Origin: Chloranthus sessilifolius
Taxonomy: Eukaryota; Streptophyta; Magnoliopsida; Chloranthales; Chloranthaceae
DNA: 64,000 nucleotides
Direction: 5' to 3'
Assembly: GCA_021018995.1 (NCBI GenBank)
Contig: CM037585.1
Coordinates: forward strand, 118,008,331-118,072,330
Shown here: positions 1-11,205 of the stretch, in pieces
Position numbering within the stretch: position 1 is the first letter of the stretch
Layout: the number at the start of each line of letters is the position of its first letter
Notes under the pieces: model-generated
What the model saw: only the letters and a program-made list of their open reading frames with translations
Told to the model about the DNA's origin: nothing
The model's database searches: none
Translations under genes and position numbers: made by a program

Positions 1-851
1 GTCTGCCAATGATGGTTGACCCCAATGAATGGGGCGAAAGGTAGTAGCAGTTTGTTTGTTTTGTAAGTAGTGTCCTATGCATATAATATTCTTCGTCTAG
101 TTTGACTTCAAAGAAGAAATCGTCTCCTTTATTCTGCCTATCAATGAAGGTCTTGATTACGTTCATGTACATCGAATGGATGTTACTCTTTTTTCTTATC
201 TTCTTTAGGTAATCCCGAGTTTGTTGAGAGTTTACCGTCATGCTAGCCTCTCCATCCAAACTCGACAAAATAGTAAAAATCTTTTAAGGGAGAATTATGT
301 CATCAAATGCTCCTATTAATGATTTATTTGCTATGGTCATCTTATTATGTGTGATCGTAGTTCCTTCACCTTCGTAGGTATATACAACTGATGATTATGC
401 GGCTCTCTAAATTTCATTATCTCCCATAATTTTTTGACGTTGATCCTAATCTTCAATCTTGCCTCACATCCGCATCTATTATCTCTTTAACACTTCATAT
501 CGAAATGTAATTTGCTCTTGTCAGACTGCTTGAACCCTTCGAACGAATATACATATTTTCTCTTTATAATCTTCCCCTTTGCGGATTTATAAGTGTTATA
601 TTTCCTAACGCTGAAATCAACTTTCTTCGTGTATAAATTATAGAAATTATATGTCTAGTTTTCAAATTGAAATTTCAAATTGATACATGGCTTTCATTCC
701 TCGCTAGTATTCTTGACGCCTCCATAAGAATCCAACATTTCGCTATCCCTATCACCACCAAGTGAAACTCCTTCTAAAGAAACCATTTCAGGGGTGAGGT
801 TTAAATCAACACCATCTACATTGAATCCTCCAATCGAGTCTATTATAGCCC
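1..851 (-). pseudogene. FAR1/FHY3-related (FRS) gene fragment, MULE-transposase-derived, broken
   Basis: Not an open frame, but the minus strand reads as a FAR1-type protein. One frame from about 851 down gives an acidic leader, then a FAR1 DNA-binding domain with FYNLYTKK, FSVRKYNTYKSAKGKIIKRK and a GFKQSDKS stretch. That frame is interrupted only by point stops (complements at 694-696, 655-657 and 487-489). After a small frameshift, RCGCEARLKI (about 445-475) and REPHNHQL (about 390-410) supply the C..H.H part of the WRKY-GCM1-like zinc finger. A further stretch (about 1-240) resembles the FAR1 linker before the transposase core (VIKTFIDRQNKGDDFFFEVKLDEE as FFYEVxLDEE-like). A splice-acceptor-like CAG lies at about 852. 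The family comprises nuclear transcription regulators domesticated from MULE transposases. This copy has several stops and is cut by the window edge, so it is a pseudogene or a fragment carried by a transposon. Confidence 0.8.
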
Positions 852-879
852 TGCATTAGAAGAAAAAATAAATCAACAA

Positions 880-1260
880 TTGCCTAATACGGAAACTGAC
901 TCACAACAAAGTGATGACACGGCCATAAAGAGCGTCATCGCTTCAAGTTAGAGGTGATGGTGCTTTAACTCGTCGCATCGTCTCTTTGTATCGCTTCAAG
1001 TTAGAAGTGATGACGCTTCTAACTCGTCGCACAATCACTTCGTATCGCCTCACATATGAAACGTCTACTTCTACGTCGAGTATAATTTATATATTTTCTA
1101 TTGATTATAATTTTATGATCACCTTATAAAGAGATCCATCAACTACGAGGCTACGAGCAGATGAGGATGCCGCTTCACATACGAAGTGATGGTGCAGGCC
1201 ATACGAAGCGTCGTCACCCGGGCGTAGAAGTGACAACACATCTATGACTAATACTAACTC
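880..1260. repeat. Short interspersed repeat zone next to the FAR1-like remnant
   Basis: Variants of CGCTTCAAGTTAGAAGTGATG and CGTATCGCCTCACATATGAA recur several times in both orientations between about 905 and 1,250. This arrangement resembles the subterminal repeats of a DNA transposon. No terminal inverted repeat could be paired inside the window, because the other end would lie left of base 1. No coding potential is visible. Confidence 0.4.
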
Positions 1261-2870
1261 TTCGCAGAAAAAGTGTTTACCTCGATTATAATATATATTA
1301 GAATGCCTACAATTTTTTGACGCGTAACTTGTAAATAATACACATAAACGAATTACAAAGTGCCAAACTTATCTCAAATGTCACTCTTTTGCGCTTCTAT
1401 CCAGTCAGAGTACCAAAGACAAAGAGAAAGTTATCTCAGGGATCAAGCTTTTTCACGCCCGAGCGCTTCTTTTCAGTCAGAGCTCCAGTGAGAGGCACTC
1501 CTTTGGACAATGCCAAGTTTTTCCATAGAAAGTCTCGCAGAGAAGCACAAGTGAGAGAGGAAATAAAATGAGAGAGAAAGAATCTGAAGAGGGAGAGAGA
1601 GAAAAAGAACCTGTAGTAAGATTTTAAATTCTTTTACTGCCTTCTTCGTGATGAGACATTGACCTTGGGGCCTGCGCTAACTAACAACTTTAGTTATAGA
1701 CTGTATAGCCGCCTACACTACCTACATTACCTACCACTGTCAGAAGGAGATCCCGTTATGGCTAATTCGAGTTAGTGCAAATGCACTTTCCACGTGTCCG
1801 CTCTCCATTGGGAGAGCGTAGAGATGTCTCTATGCTCGGACGTATTTCTCCCTTTGCCTATATATATATAAAATACATTTAGCTAATATATTTATTATTT
1901 TGTTTATAGTCAGTATTTGTCTAAACATGTAGTTGGCATTGGCTTGCACGGACTAGGTCAATTTCATTTCACCTGCCCAAAAGTCAAAAGCATAATTTCA
2001 CTAAATAAAAGTTCATAGGCCGAAAAACCCATTTTCTGAGGAAAATGACTATCTCAGTTTCTACCAAGAAAGTCATTTTCTGAGTGATTGTTCTTGAGTT
2101 ACTCAGAAACTCATTTTCTTAGGAAAGCTGATATTTTCTTGTGTTCTACATTTTCTCAAGAAAGTGTAAGAAAGTGTATTGTGTACTTCTACGCCCTATA
2201 GCCGCACGTATTTATGACCATCATCAAAGCGGTTATATTGATAAGATGATCGTTAAAATTTATATGCTTTAAATCAGTAATGTGTTTAACACTTTGGTCG
2301 GTTAGATTCTCGAAATGTTGTCTTAAACGTGTACACCGACAGGGACTTACTTGAAAACCGATAGTTATCGGTTCGGTTTCGGTTTAGCATGAAAAACCCA
2401 ACCCGATAACACCCCTACCTATTTTCATATTTTTTACATATAAAATATCAGCTTAGGTCGCATTGACCTTACACGACCTGATTTTCGCCCGACCCAACCC
2501 AACCTCTTAGTCGACCTGAGTTGGATGTCTCATTCATGATGTCCGACCCGGTAAAATATCGGGTCGTTTTATCAAATGATAGCCCTACCCATGGAATACC
2601 GTTTGTGCACAACCGTAAACCTTATTATAAATAATTTGAGGGATCAGCCCAACCCGTTACTGAAACCTAAACCTGATCCTTATTGAGAAAAAATGCGTTT
2701 AAAACACAATAATCATATTTTTCAAGTAATCGCTTTTGTTTTAATAAAATGCGTTTTGATCGTGAAAGAACAATTTTTCAAAAAATGGCGATTAAAATGT
2801 TTCTGAAAACAAATCGGCGAATTTGGTAATTATGACACCACATTTAAACAAAAAAAGCAATGTTGATTGG
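1261..2870. other. Intergenic, no gene seen
   Basis: The open frames here are short and resemble nothing I know. A G-box-like CCACGTGTCC (about 1,789) lies about 70 bp before a TATATATATATAAAATAC stretch (about 1,858). It could be an old LTR promoter, but no transcript can be inferred. From 2,000 to 2,180 there is a low-complexity run of TTTCTGAGGAAAATG-like words that recurs in part at 3,425-3,615. Around 2,340-2,590 GGTTTCGG and GACCCAACCC words occur, as in other parts of the window. Confidence 0.5.
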
Positions 2871-2879
2871 TGTTAATCA

Positions 2880-3175
2880 GACGCTGTTGAGCCTTTACAA
2901 TCCAAATCCTGCATGAAAAGATCTTGAGATCATGGGTCTTGCATCAGACGGTCAGATGTTGATTCCAAGTGACACACTTCTCAAAAAATGAACGTGATCA
3001 TAGAGTATCATCAAAAGGGGTTCACGTTTACAATTTAGGATGTGTGCCACATGGAACCCAAATCTGACCCTTTGATGGTAGACACGTGATCTAAAGATCT
3101 ATTGTATCAAATCTTGGGATGAAAAACGTTCTACATCATATGATTCAAATTAGTCAACAATTTCTTCCATGTTGA
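2880..3175. repeat. Degenerate fold-back (MITE-like) repeat, 'gatcttgagatc' family
   Basis: The motifs are AGATCTTGAGATCATGGG, GACACGTGATCTAAAGATC, and GGGATGAAAAACGTTCTACATC followed by CATATGATTCAAATTAG. The same ordered motifs recur at about 27,073-27,359, 38,310-38,590, 42,855-43,090 and partly at 43,200-43,320, so this is a dispersed repeat family. The 27 kb copy shows the terminal inversion best. Confidence 0.55.
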
Positions 3176-3244
3176 AGTGGCGTGGCAGTAACTAAAAAAG
3201 TATGGCAGTAATTACACTTATTTAAAGAGGTGTGGCAGTAACCA

Positions 3245-3420
3245 TGGTTCAAAATCTCGGGTTACCGATACGTATCGTCCGAGCTCCAAAACGATACGTA
3301 TTGGTATCATCCGCCATACAATTAGACGATACGGTACATTCAATGTACCGTATCGTTCAGCTCCAATACCGATACGTATCGTCCGATACGTATCGGTATC
3401 GGACGAAATTTTGATCCATT
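3245..3420. repeat. GATACGTATC palindrome-rich repeat, copy 1
   Basis: Repeated CGATACGTATCG and TCGGTATCGG palindromes in about 170 bp, with a central inverted pair (GATACGGTACATT / AATGTACCGTATC). The same kind of sequence appears at 44,440-44,645. It is probably a small non-autonomous transposon or dispersed satellite monomer. The short open frames across it are incidental. Confidence 0.6.
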
Positions 3421-3735
3421 GCAGTAATAGTTCTCCTAAGAAAATGAGGTTTCCTGAGAGAAAAGCTCAAGAAACCAAATATCGCTTGAAAGTTCTCCGA
3501 AAACACACAAACCAAGAAAACTCTTAAATACAAACAAAGCTTAGAAAAATACATAGAAACTCATTTTCTGCAGGAAATCCTCAGCAAAATACATTTTCTT
3601 GGATCTCAAACGAGACCAAAGAGTGGGAGGAAAAGTGTCTTCATGGTCAAATTCAATGCAGCCAACCACTTAAAGCAAGTGAAACCCGAGTTAAGGAGAG
3701 AGAATCTTAAGTTGGAAATAAAGGTACCCAATATG

Positions 3736-3917
3736 CACTACAAAAATAAGACTATTAGCAGCAGTTTTTTTTAATAAAAAACTGCCGCTATTAGTGTTGT
3801 CGCTACAAAAAACTGCCGCTATTGTTTCTGTAGCGGCAGTTTTTTGTAGCGACATGACTAATAGTGGCAGTTTTTTATTAAAAAAAATTGCCGCTATTAG
3901 TCTTATTTTTTGTAGTG
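3736..3917. mobile_element. CACTA-type MITE, copy 1 (TSD ATG)
   Basis: Starts CACTACAAAAATAAGACTAT and ends with the inverse (CTTATTTTTTGTAGTG). The inside is an inverted repeat of GCGGCAGTTTTTT units. The flanks are ATG|element|ATG, a 3-bp target-site duplication as expected for the CACTA (En/Spm) superfamily. It is 182 bp long and non-coding, so it must be mobilised in trans. Confidence 0.88.
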
Positions 3918-3920
3918 ATG

Positions 3921-4660
3921 CATGGGACAGGATGCCAGTGAGTCAAGTCGGCCCAGACCGAATCCAATTAGTTACGACCCTATTGGAGATGAGGTCTTAT
4001 CCAATTAGATCTGAGAGGAAATTCGGTCCACGGCATCACACACGAACCGATTAAAAGAGACCAATGACCTTCAAAATTAATGTTTTTGGAGATATATATG
4101 GTTGCTGTTAGTTTTAAAAGACATTGACTTCTTTCAGTCACCCCAAGGAGAAGTTTTTGTCTCAATATGTTACACCATATATCTTTATATCATGGTCATT
4201 AAATTAGACACCACAGATGATGCTTCCATATGGCACATATTCTAAACTGTGGCTCATGAACCAAGGCGCATGGTACTCGGCTCCGAGTTTTTAATGTTAA
4301 GTCAAAAGTCTAATGATAATAGAATTAGTGTATAATGGGTGTCCACCCATCATGAGCAGTAAATCAGTTGGAACATATGTGTGATTGGATGATGTTCACC
4401 TTGTTCCATTGCATTGAAAGTATGTGCATGTCATAGAGTCACACAAATGTGTGGACTGCAGTGTCCACCCATGTCATTTATGGGTGGACACCCATTCTAG
4501 CACATGCCTGCCTATTCATTAAGAGGACCATAATTTCTTTTTATATTAATAAAAGGATTTATATTAAATTTATAAGTCATGCTATGGAACTCTAGGAGAG
4601 AGAGTAATGGAGTAAGCTATTAAAATAATAATCAAATATATTTGAGATTTGAATTCTTTG
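3921..4660. other. Intergenic, no gene seen
   Basis: No coding potential. An inverted pair ATGGGTGTCCACCCAT (about 4,336) and ATGGGTGGACACCCAT (about 4,480) brackets about 150 bp and could be a decayed fold-back element. Confidence 0.4.
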
Positions 4661-6100
4661 TATATCACGTAATACCTGTCCCTCGAATTATGTGTTAGTC
4701 AATTAGTTGATTGAGACCTGATGAGATATGTCTGTGTCAGGTGACTGCCTGAGGTCAGGTCCACCCAAAAATATTGAGGACCCATTGGTAGATTGATGGG
4801 ATAATACCATTTCAAGTGACACCCATAGGGTACCAATTTTATTTAATTGGGTGTGTTAGTAATTAAGTAAAATACACATCACATAAGAAGCCCAGACTGA
4901 CTCCTGATTGACCTTGACCTGAGTTTTGGCTTGGATTAGGACTAAGCCTTAGTGATGACATAGAGATCATCACCAACGATTTAAATTTTGATGATCATCA
5001 TGGTGATGATCAATAATTTGAATAAAAAATAGACCCATGAATTCTAAAGGACTAGATGCACTAATATTCTAGACATTGTATATGTGCCTTGTATTTTCAA
5101 AATTTTTCTAATTATAAATTATAAATTTGCTAATCTCTTTCACATTCTAGCCACACATCTAGTTGATTATATTTGACCCCATCTTAGACCATTGAAAAAC
5201 TTTGAGAAAATTTATGATGGAAGATGGACTTTCACACATGCACTACAAGATCAAGTGGAAAAGTATACATTCACATTTATTGAGTACCTAGAGAGCATTG
5301 ATAGGCAAGATGAGACAAAGTAGAGGGTGAAAATGGAACCCATGTGGGTCCCATTTATCCCATGCGCATGTGATTAAGGGAGAGAGAGGAGAGAGAAGGA
5401 AGCATGGAGAAGTGAATTTGGGACAAGTGGCTAGCCTCTTGAAGGCTTTCCCCGTCCATCCCATGCAAATTTCAAAATTTCCTAGCCCCTCTCCATTCTC
5501 ATCTTCTTCTTCCTTCCAAAAACTCCATTAGAGCTCTCTCATCTCTCTAGCCTTGACCTCCATATCCAACCTTTGAAATTTTGATCCAAGCCCACAAATC
5601 AACTCCCCACCTCTTCCTTAATCACATATCTCAGATTAAACCCCGTTTCAACCCATTTCACCACAATATTTTGATCAAACTAGCAAGGAGGAAGAAAGAA
5701 AAGCACGGTACTGCCTTAGTTATAGTTTTGAGTTTCTAGGCTAGTTATGTAGGAACTTTTACATAGTTTTGGATTTTTGCTTGATTTTTCTTGAAGAAGT
5801 TTTCAAATTTCTGTAGTTGGGATAGATTAGACCAAAGGATGCCATGCATGTGATCTTGATGATCATGCAAGGCCATCCAATGGTCCAAAATCGACCAAAG
5901 ATGGATTATGCCCAATGATAGTCAAGAGTTTTCATAAAAATGACTTGAAATTTTGATTTTTGGATGGAATTTCTTTAGATTTCAAATTTGAATTTTATTT
6001 GTGATGGATGACCTGAGATATGAAGGTAGTGCGTGTGATTTTTATGATCACACACTACCCTTATAATGATTGAATGGTCTATGATCACTTTTGGAGTGAT
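4660..6100. repeat. LTR-like repeat, copy A of a diverged direct repeat
   Basis: Shares ordered blocks with 7,860-9,960: TGTCCCTCGAATT..TGTGTTAGTCAA, GACTGCCTGAGGTCA, GATTGATGGGATA, GACACCCATAGGG, a CT-rich leader, and GCCATGCATGTGATC with ATGATCATGCAAGGCCATCC (5,841). The block order and spacing fit an old retrotransposon LTR or 5' leader present twice. No open frame and no recognisable PBS or coding domain are seen, so the element class is uncertain. Confidence 0.5.
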
Positions 6101-6399
6101 CATGGTGCATTTGGAGTTTGAGTTGATAGCATGTGCCTTTAAGGCTTAGCATGACTCCATAGGATACCACCATGACCATATTATTGGTACACATTTTTCG
6201 GGAATTCTCTCGGATTCGGGAAAAATGACCCAATATGATCACATGGGACTCTATTTGTGAATAGGGGGCGAAGAGAATTTAGCAATAAGATATAGAGGTA
6301 TTTATATGTGCACCTATAGGTAAATTATTAGTTGCAACTAAGTTTAAATATCATACCTAATTTATTGTGATCACCATCTACATATGTTTATCGACGTTG

Positions 6400-7480
6400 T
6401 AGAACGTCATCGATTGCGAAGATAAGGTGGGAGGTTATGGATTTAGACTCCTATATTAAATATCGGCCTATCGGCATTAGCAGCTAGCTTTTAACTAACT
6501 TGGGTTTTCTCTAATCCTAATAGTCTAACTAAAGTAGTGTGTTGGCCCGTTATGCGTGGGAGGATCAAACCCATTCTCGAGTACCCCCCATTGGCTCCCT
6601 TGGGCAAATCGGTTTGATGGCTATGATTAGTTTTAAAAATATGATGAGAATATGGGACGTAACCCTAATTGGATCTAAGTTGGAATTTTTGACAGGAGTT
6701 TCTTAAGGGTCAGATCTAAGGCTAGCTTTATCTCTCCTCGTACCCCTCCAGAATCAAAGAAGAAGGGTCAACCCTAACAAGAACGATTACTCTATGAGAT
6801 TTCTAGAAGAGAGTCGAAGTTCTAAGCTCAAACACTTAGAGCTCAACTCAGTTCTATTTTAGAATTTCAGAGCTAACCTCGAGAGTTCCAAAGAGAATAA
6901 ACAAGAAAATTGTGTTGTGAATGGGAGGGGTAGGGGCCTATTTATAGTATATGGTCAATTATACGCATAGAGTCCAGCGTATGATTCCAAATTATACGCT
7001 GGAAGTTCGGCGTATAATCTCAATTATACACTGGGAATCAAGTGCATAATGAATTATACGTTGTCGCTCCAGCATATAATTCAAGTTGTTGCACGGGAAT
7101 TGGTCAGGGTGACCGGCTGATGATCGGATGATCAAATAAGATTGGAGAGAAAAAGTCCCAGTCCAAAGAGGACTGATTATACATGTTGTTTCAGAGTATA
7201 ATGAATTAGGCTTATAATCTGGGAGGAAGATTGGTTCGTGGAGTATTCGAATCCTAGTCCATTACGGACCAATTATACGATGGGAGTCCATCATATAATC
7301 AATTATACGGTGGAGCTCCAGTCTATAATTCCATGAGATATGGGTTTTGAAGCTTTTGGCTAAGGTTGGCTTTTCCAGAGCTTATGGATAGGCCAGTGGT
7401 TAACCAAACAATTTTGTATACTCCAAGGGATCGAAAATGGGGTGTCTAGAAATGCCCCTCTTCAGCTTATTCTTGCGGAG
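6400..7480. repeat. LTR-like segment containing a hairpin array
   Basis: No gene. From 6,958 to 7,329 there are seven short inverted repeats built on ATTATACG...CGTATAAT (6,958; 6,991; 7,023; 7,053; 7,176; 7,272; 7,302). The second (6,991-7,018) is a perfect 9-bp stem with a 10-base loop. The AAAATGGGGTGTCTAGAAAT stretch just after it (about 7,433) looks like the end region of a plant LTR, so the array probably lies in a decayed LTR. Confidence 0.55.
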
Positions 7481-7859
7481 CAAGGATACGTTGAAGAAGT
7501 AGACATCTGTTACAAGCGTCCCTTCGTTTCTTAGAGAAATCACAAGTGCGAAACGAGATGAGCTGACATGAAGTATTTGACTTTCTTATCTATCTGCACA
7601 AGCTAAGTAAAAGTGACGATTCGGTGACCTATTGTAGCAATCAAGAAGTGTTTCCACTGTCATGGGTGCATGTCGCGACTAGACGGGAGAATTTTACATA
7701 ATCGAAGTACGTGTTTCACAAGCGAATGCCAACATAAAAGGAAATGATATTGATAAGATGGCAAAGGCCTTACAGGTCATGTCAGACCAAGTGTGTCGTT
7801 CCTCACACCAGTGATGCGTGAGGGGTCTCTTTCAGTCAACATTTGTGAGATCTTAAAAC

Positions 7860-9960
7860 AATGTATATTTAACACATGTCCCTCAATTTCTGTGTTGGTC
7901 AAACTGTTGATTGAGATCTAATGAGATCTGATTGTGTTAGGTGACTGTCTAAGGCCACGTCCACCAAAATTCATGAGGCACCCACCTTAGATTGATGGGA
8001 TATTGACTATTTCTAATGGCACCCATAGGTCACCCCATTTACTTGAATGGGTGTGTTAGAAATTTAGTAAAAAACACACCACATCTTATACCTTGTAACC
8101 AGCCCGGACTGACTCTTGATGGACCCTGACTCGAGACTTGACCCGAATTGGGCCTAAACCTTTGTGGTGATGAGGAGATCATCGCCATCGGATCAGATTT
8201 TTATGATGATCATAGGAATAGTTGATGGGTTGAGTCAAACATAGACCCATAAAATTGAAAAAAATTAGATGCACTAACATTTGGGTTTAAGTATTTATGT
8301 TTTGCATTGAATAATGGCTCTCTTGTAATTTTTAAATAAGTCTAAGGGCATTTACAAGTTAAATTCTTAATTTTGCTAATTAGAAATTAGAAAATTTCAA
8401 ATCTCTAGCAAATCCTAGCCCTTAATCTATTTGACCAAAGTTTGACTCATCTTACACCATTAATAAACTTTAGAGAAATCTTGGGTGATAGATGCACCCA
8501 CACACATGCACCACAAGATTTGTTTGACAACTTAAAAATCACAAAATTTAAGAGCCTTGAGAACCACAAAAGAAAATCAAGACAAGATGTGTGAAGGAGA
8601 GTGGAGCCCAAGTGTAGTCCACTCCTTTATGCTCATGGGAGAGTGGAGAGAGAGAGTGTGTTGGGAAGAGGAGAGAGAGAACATGGGAAGCAAACTTGAG
8701 GCCATGTGGCACAAATTGGCAGCCCATGGTCCCCAAGCCCCCTTGCAAAATTGGCAGCCCATGTTCCCCAAGCCCCCTTGCAAAAATTGAATTTCATAGG
8801 GCTCTCCCTCATTCCACCATTTTCATCTTCTTCTTCTTCTCTCAAACCTCTATTGAAGCTCCCTTGCTACCTTAAATTTGCCCTTCCAATCTAGCCATCA
8901 AAACCCACATCCACCACCACTCAAATCTTTTCTTCTTCTAGTTTAACAGATATAAACTTGAGCTTCATCCCAGCCCCTTGCACCATCCAAATCGAGTCAA
9001 ACCAGCAAGCAAAAGGATGATCTAGCCAAGGTATTGTCTTGGTTACTTTTTGTATGAAATTTCTAGTCTAGTAGTTTAAGGTTTTGTCTATAGATTTTCT
9101 AGTTTCCTTGGATTATCTTAAAGTTTTAATTCTGGAATGGTTATATATTATATGACCAGTAAATTTGGAGGCCATGCATGTGATCTACATGATCATGCAA
9201 GGCCATCCAATGGTCTAGATTGGTCATCTAGGTTCAGGCCAACATAGATTAGTGATCTCTTGATTCTGCTTGGATTTTTATATTTTAAAACGGATTTTTG
9301 TTTAAATTTTTGGGACAATATTTGACCTTTGGAGGCCATGCATGTGATCTACATGATCATGCAAGGCCATCCAATGGTCTAGATTGGCCAACTAGGCCAA
9401 GACCAACGTGACATTGAATTTCTCTTTAGTTTTCTTGAAAACTTGTTTAGAAAAATGAATTTTTGTTTTGAAACTTTTAAAAATTCTGAAATATATTTAG
9501 ATCAGCATGTTTTGATGCCATGTTTGTGATCAACATGATCATGTAAGGCCATCCAATGGTCTAGATTGGTCTACAAGGTCAAGACTAATAAAATTCGAAT
9601 TGCCTTGGATTTTCCTTGAATTTTTATAAAATAGATTGGATTTATATTTGAAAATTTTAATTTCTTTAGAATATATGCTGAAAAGCATGTTTGGAGGCCA
9701 TGCATGTGATCAACATGATCTTGCAAGGTTATCCAATGGTTTAGATTGGTCAAATGTATCATGACCAACAAATTGTTGAAATTCCTTGGATTTTCTAGAA
9801 TTTTAGTAAAGAAAAATGTGATTTTGATTTAAATTTTTTAGATATTCTGGAATAATATTTTAATCATGACATTTGGATGCCAGGCATGTGATCAAAATGA
9901 TCATGCAAGGCCATCCAATGGTCAAGATTTGGTCAAAGATGACTCATATGCATCATGTAG
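7860..9960. repeat. LTR-like repeat copy B with five-unit tandem array
   Basis: Second, longer copy of the 4,660-6,100 repeat. At its 3' side a unit beginning GCCATGCATGTGATC..ATGATCATGCAAGGCCATCC is repeated five times, starting at 9,171, 9,335, 9,517, 9,697 and 9,879 (period 164-182 bp). Copy A has a single unit. The short open frames at about 8,550-8,890 cross purine- and CT-rich leader sequence and are not credible genes. Confidence 0.6.
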
Positions 9961-11047
9961 AAATCCTAAATTTTGGCTTTATATTTTCATGCCATATAAT
10001 TTAGATTAAAGAGATTTTATGGCTGAAATTTAAGTGTCTTGTAGATGATAATACATGATTTTGATCTCTGAAAAATAATATTTTGATCATAAATTTCTAG
10101 GCCAAATAGTGGTCATAGATGCATCTTGATATTATGTGTAGTATAGTGTTGATTGATGCTATTTCCTTTATAGAATATTTATGAAATTTGTGACATGTTA
10201 TTAGATGGGGTTCAGATGAAATATTCATATAATATCTCAAAAATATTATCAGAAATTACTGTTTTTAATTGTGATCAAAATGTATGGTTATAGATTGCTT
10301 GATACTTGATAGTTTGCATATGACTTAGTATTGAATTTTTGCTCATTTTCTATAGGATTAAATTTATTATTTGAGCATGATTAGTGGCAAGAACATACTA
10401 TGTTTTATGTAAATTCATCTCAGGAAATTTTTGTTAAAATTCTGGTCTTGATGAGAATCCAATCGGATAGTCATGATTGTTTGAAATTGCTTGAATTTCA
10501 TGGTTTTGATGCATAGAATTGATTTCTTGTTTGATTTTTATCATAAAATCTAACTCATTGATGAGTTTAGATGAATTACTCAATTCTGGAATGAAATGTT
10601 AGTACTTCGATTTTTAATCACAGAATTTTAATGGTGATAGATGTATGGATAGGAAGAATTTTGATATATAGGTTCTATGTTGTTAAACATTAATCGGAAC
10701 CATTAGATGGTCTCTCGGTCGAAGATTGACCATTGTGGTTGACTGATGGTGCATTGAGTTTCCTAACTTCGGAAGCTCATGACTAATGTCGATCACGAAT
10801 GATCAACAGTGATCGATCGCTATCGATGAAGTCTCGAATTTTGGGTAATTTAGGCTATAGCGCGCATTGGTTAAGTTTTAGAAAACTAATCGAAAAATTT
10901 CTTGAAAAAAAAATTGGTGTCCGTAAAATCGATCTTTGAAAAGAAAATGATTTGAAAAAAATGTTATCGTGCGAAAATTTAGGTTCGATTCGATGACCCT
11001 CCAAACTAATCCGAAATTTCTTGATAGATCGATACCCGACCAATAAG
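9961..11047. other. AT-rich retroelement-like sequence, no gene seen
   Basis: Continuation of the repeat copy, with AT-rich sequence and then a GATCGATCGCTATCGATG-rich patch near 10,800-10,830. No protein similarity was recognised in any frame. Confidence 0.4.
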
Positions 11048-11205
11048 CACTAAAAAAAATTAGACTATTAGCGGCCGCCAACAACTATCGCTATGAACAA
11101 AAAAACTGTCGTTGATAGTTTTAATAGACTTTAATAGTTTTTGTGTTAATAGCGGCAATTTTTTACAGCCAAAAACTACCGCTAATAGTCTCATTTTTTG
11201 TAGTG
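11048..11205. mobile_element. CACTA-type MITE, copy 2
   Basis: Begins CACTAAAAAAAATTAGACTA and ends TCTCATTTTTTGTAGTG, with internal GCGGC/GCCGC and AAAACTACCGC fold-back units. The flanks AAG/AGG are an imperfect 3-bp duplication, so the copy has mutated since insertion. Same family as 3,736-3,917. Confidence 0.8.

Noticed and set aside
3357..3554. 65-codon minus-strand frame
   Set aside because: Driven by the GATACGTATC palindrome repeat and low-complexity TTTCTGAG words.
8548..8894. Several 60-77 codon frames on both strands
   Set aside because: They cross a purine/pyrimidine-rich LTR leader with a short duplication (GGCAGCCCATG..CCCCAAGCCCCCTTGC). No domain.
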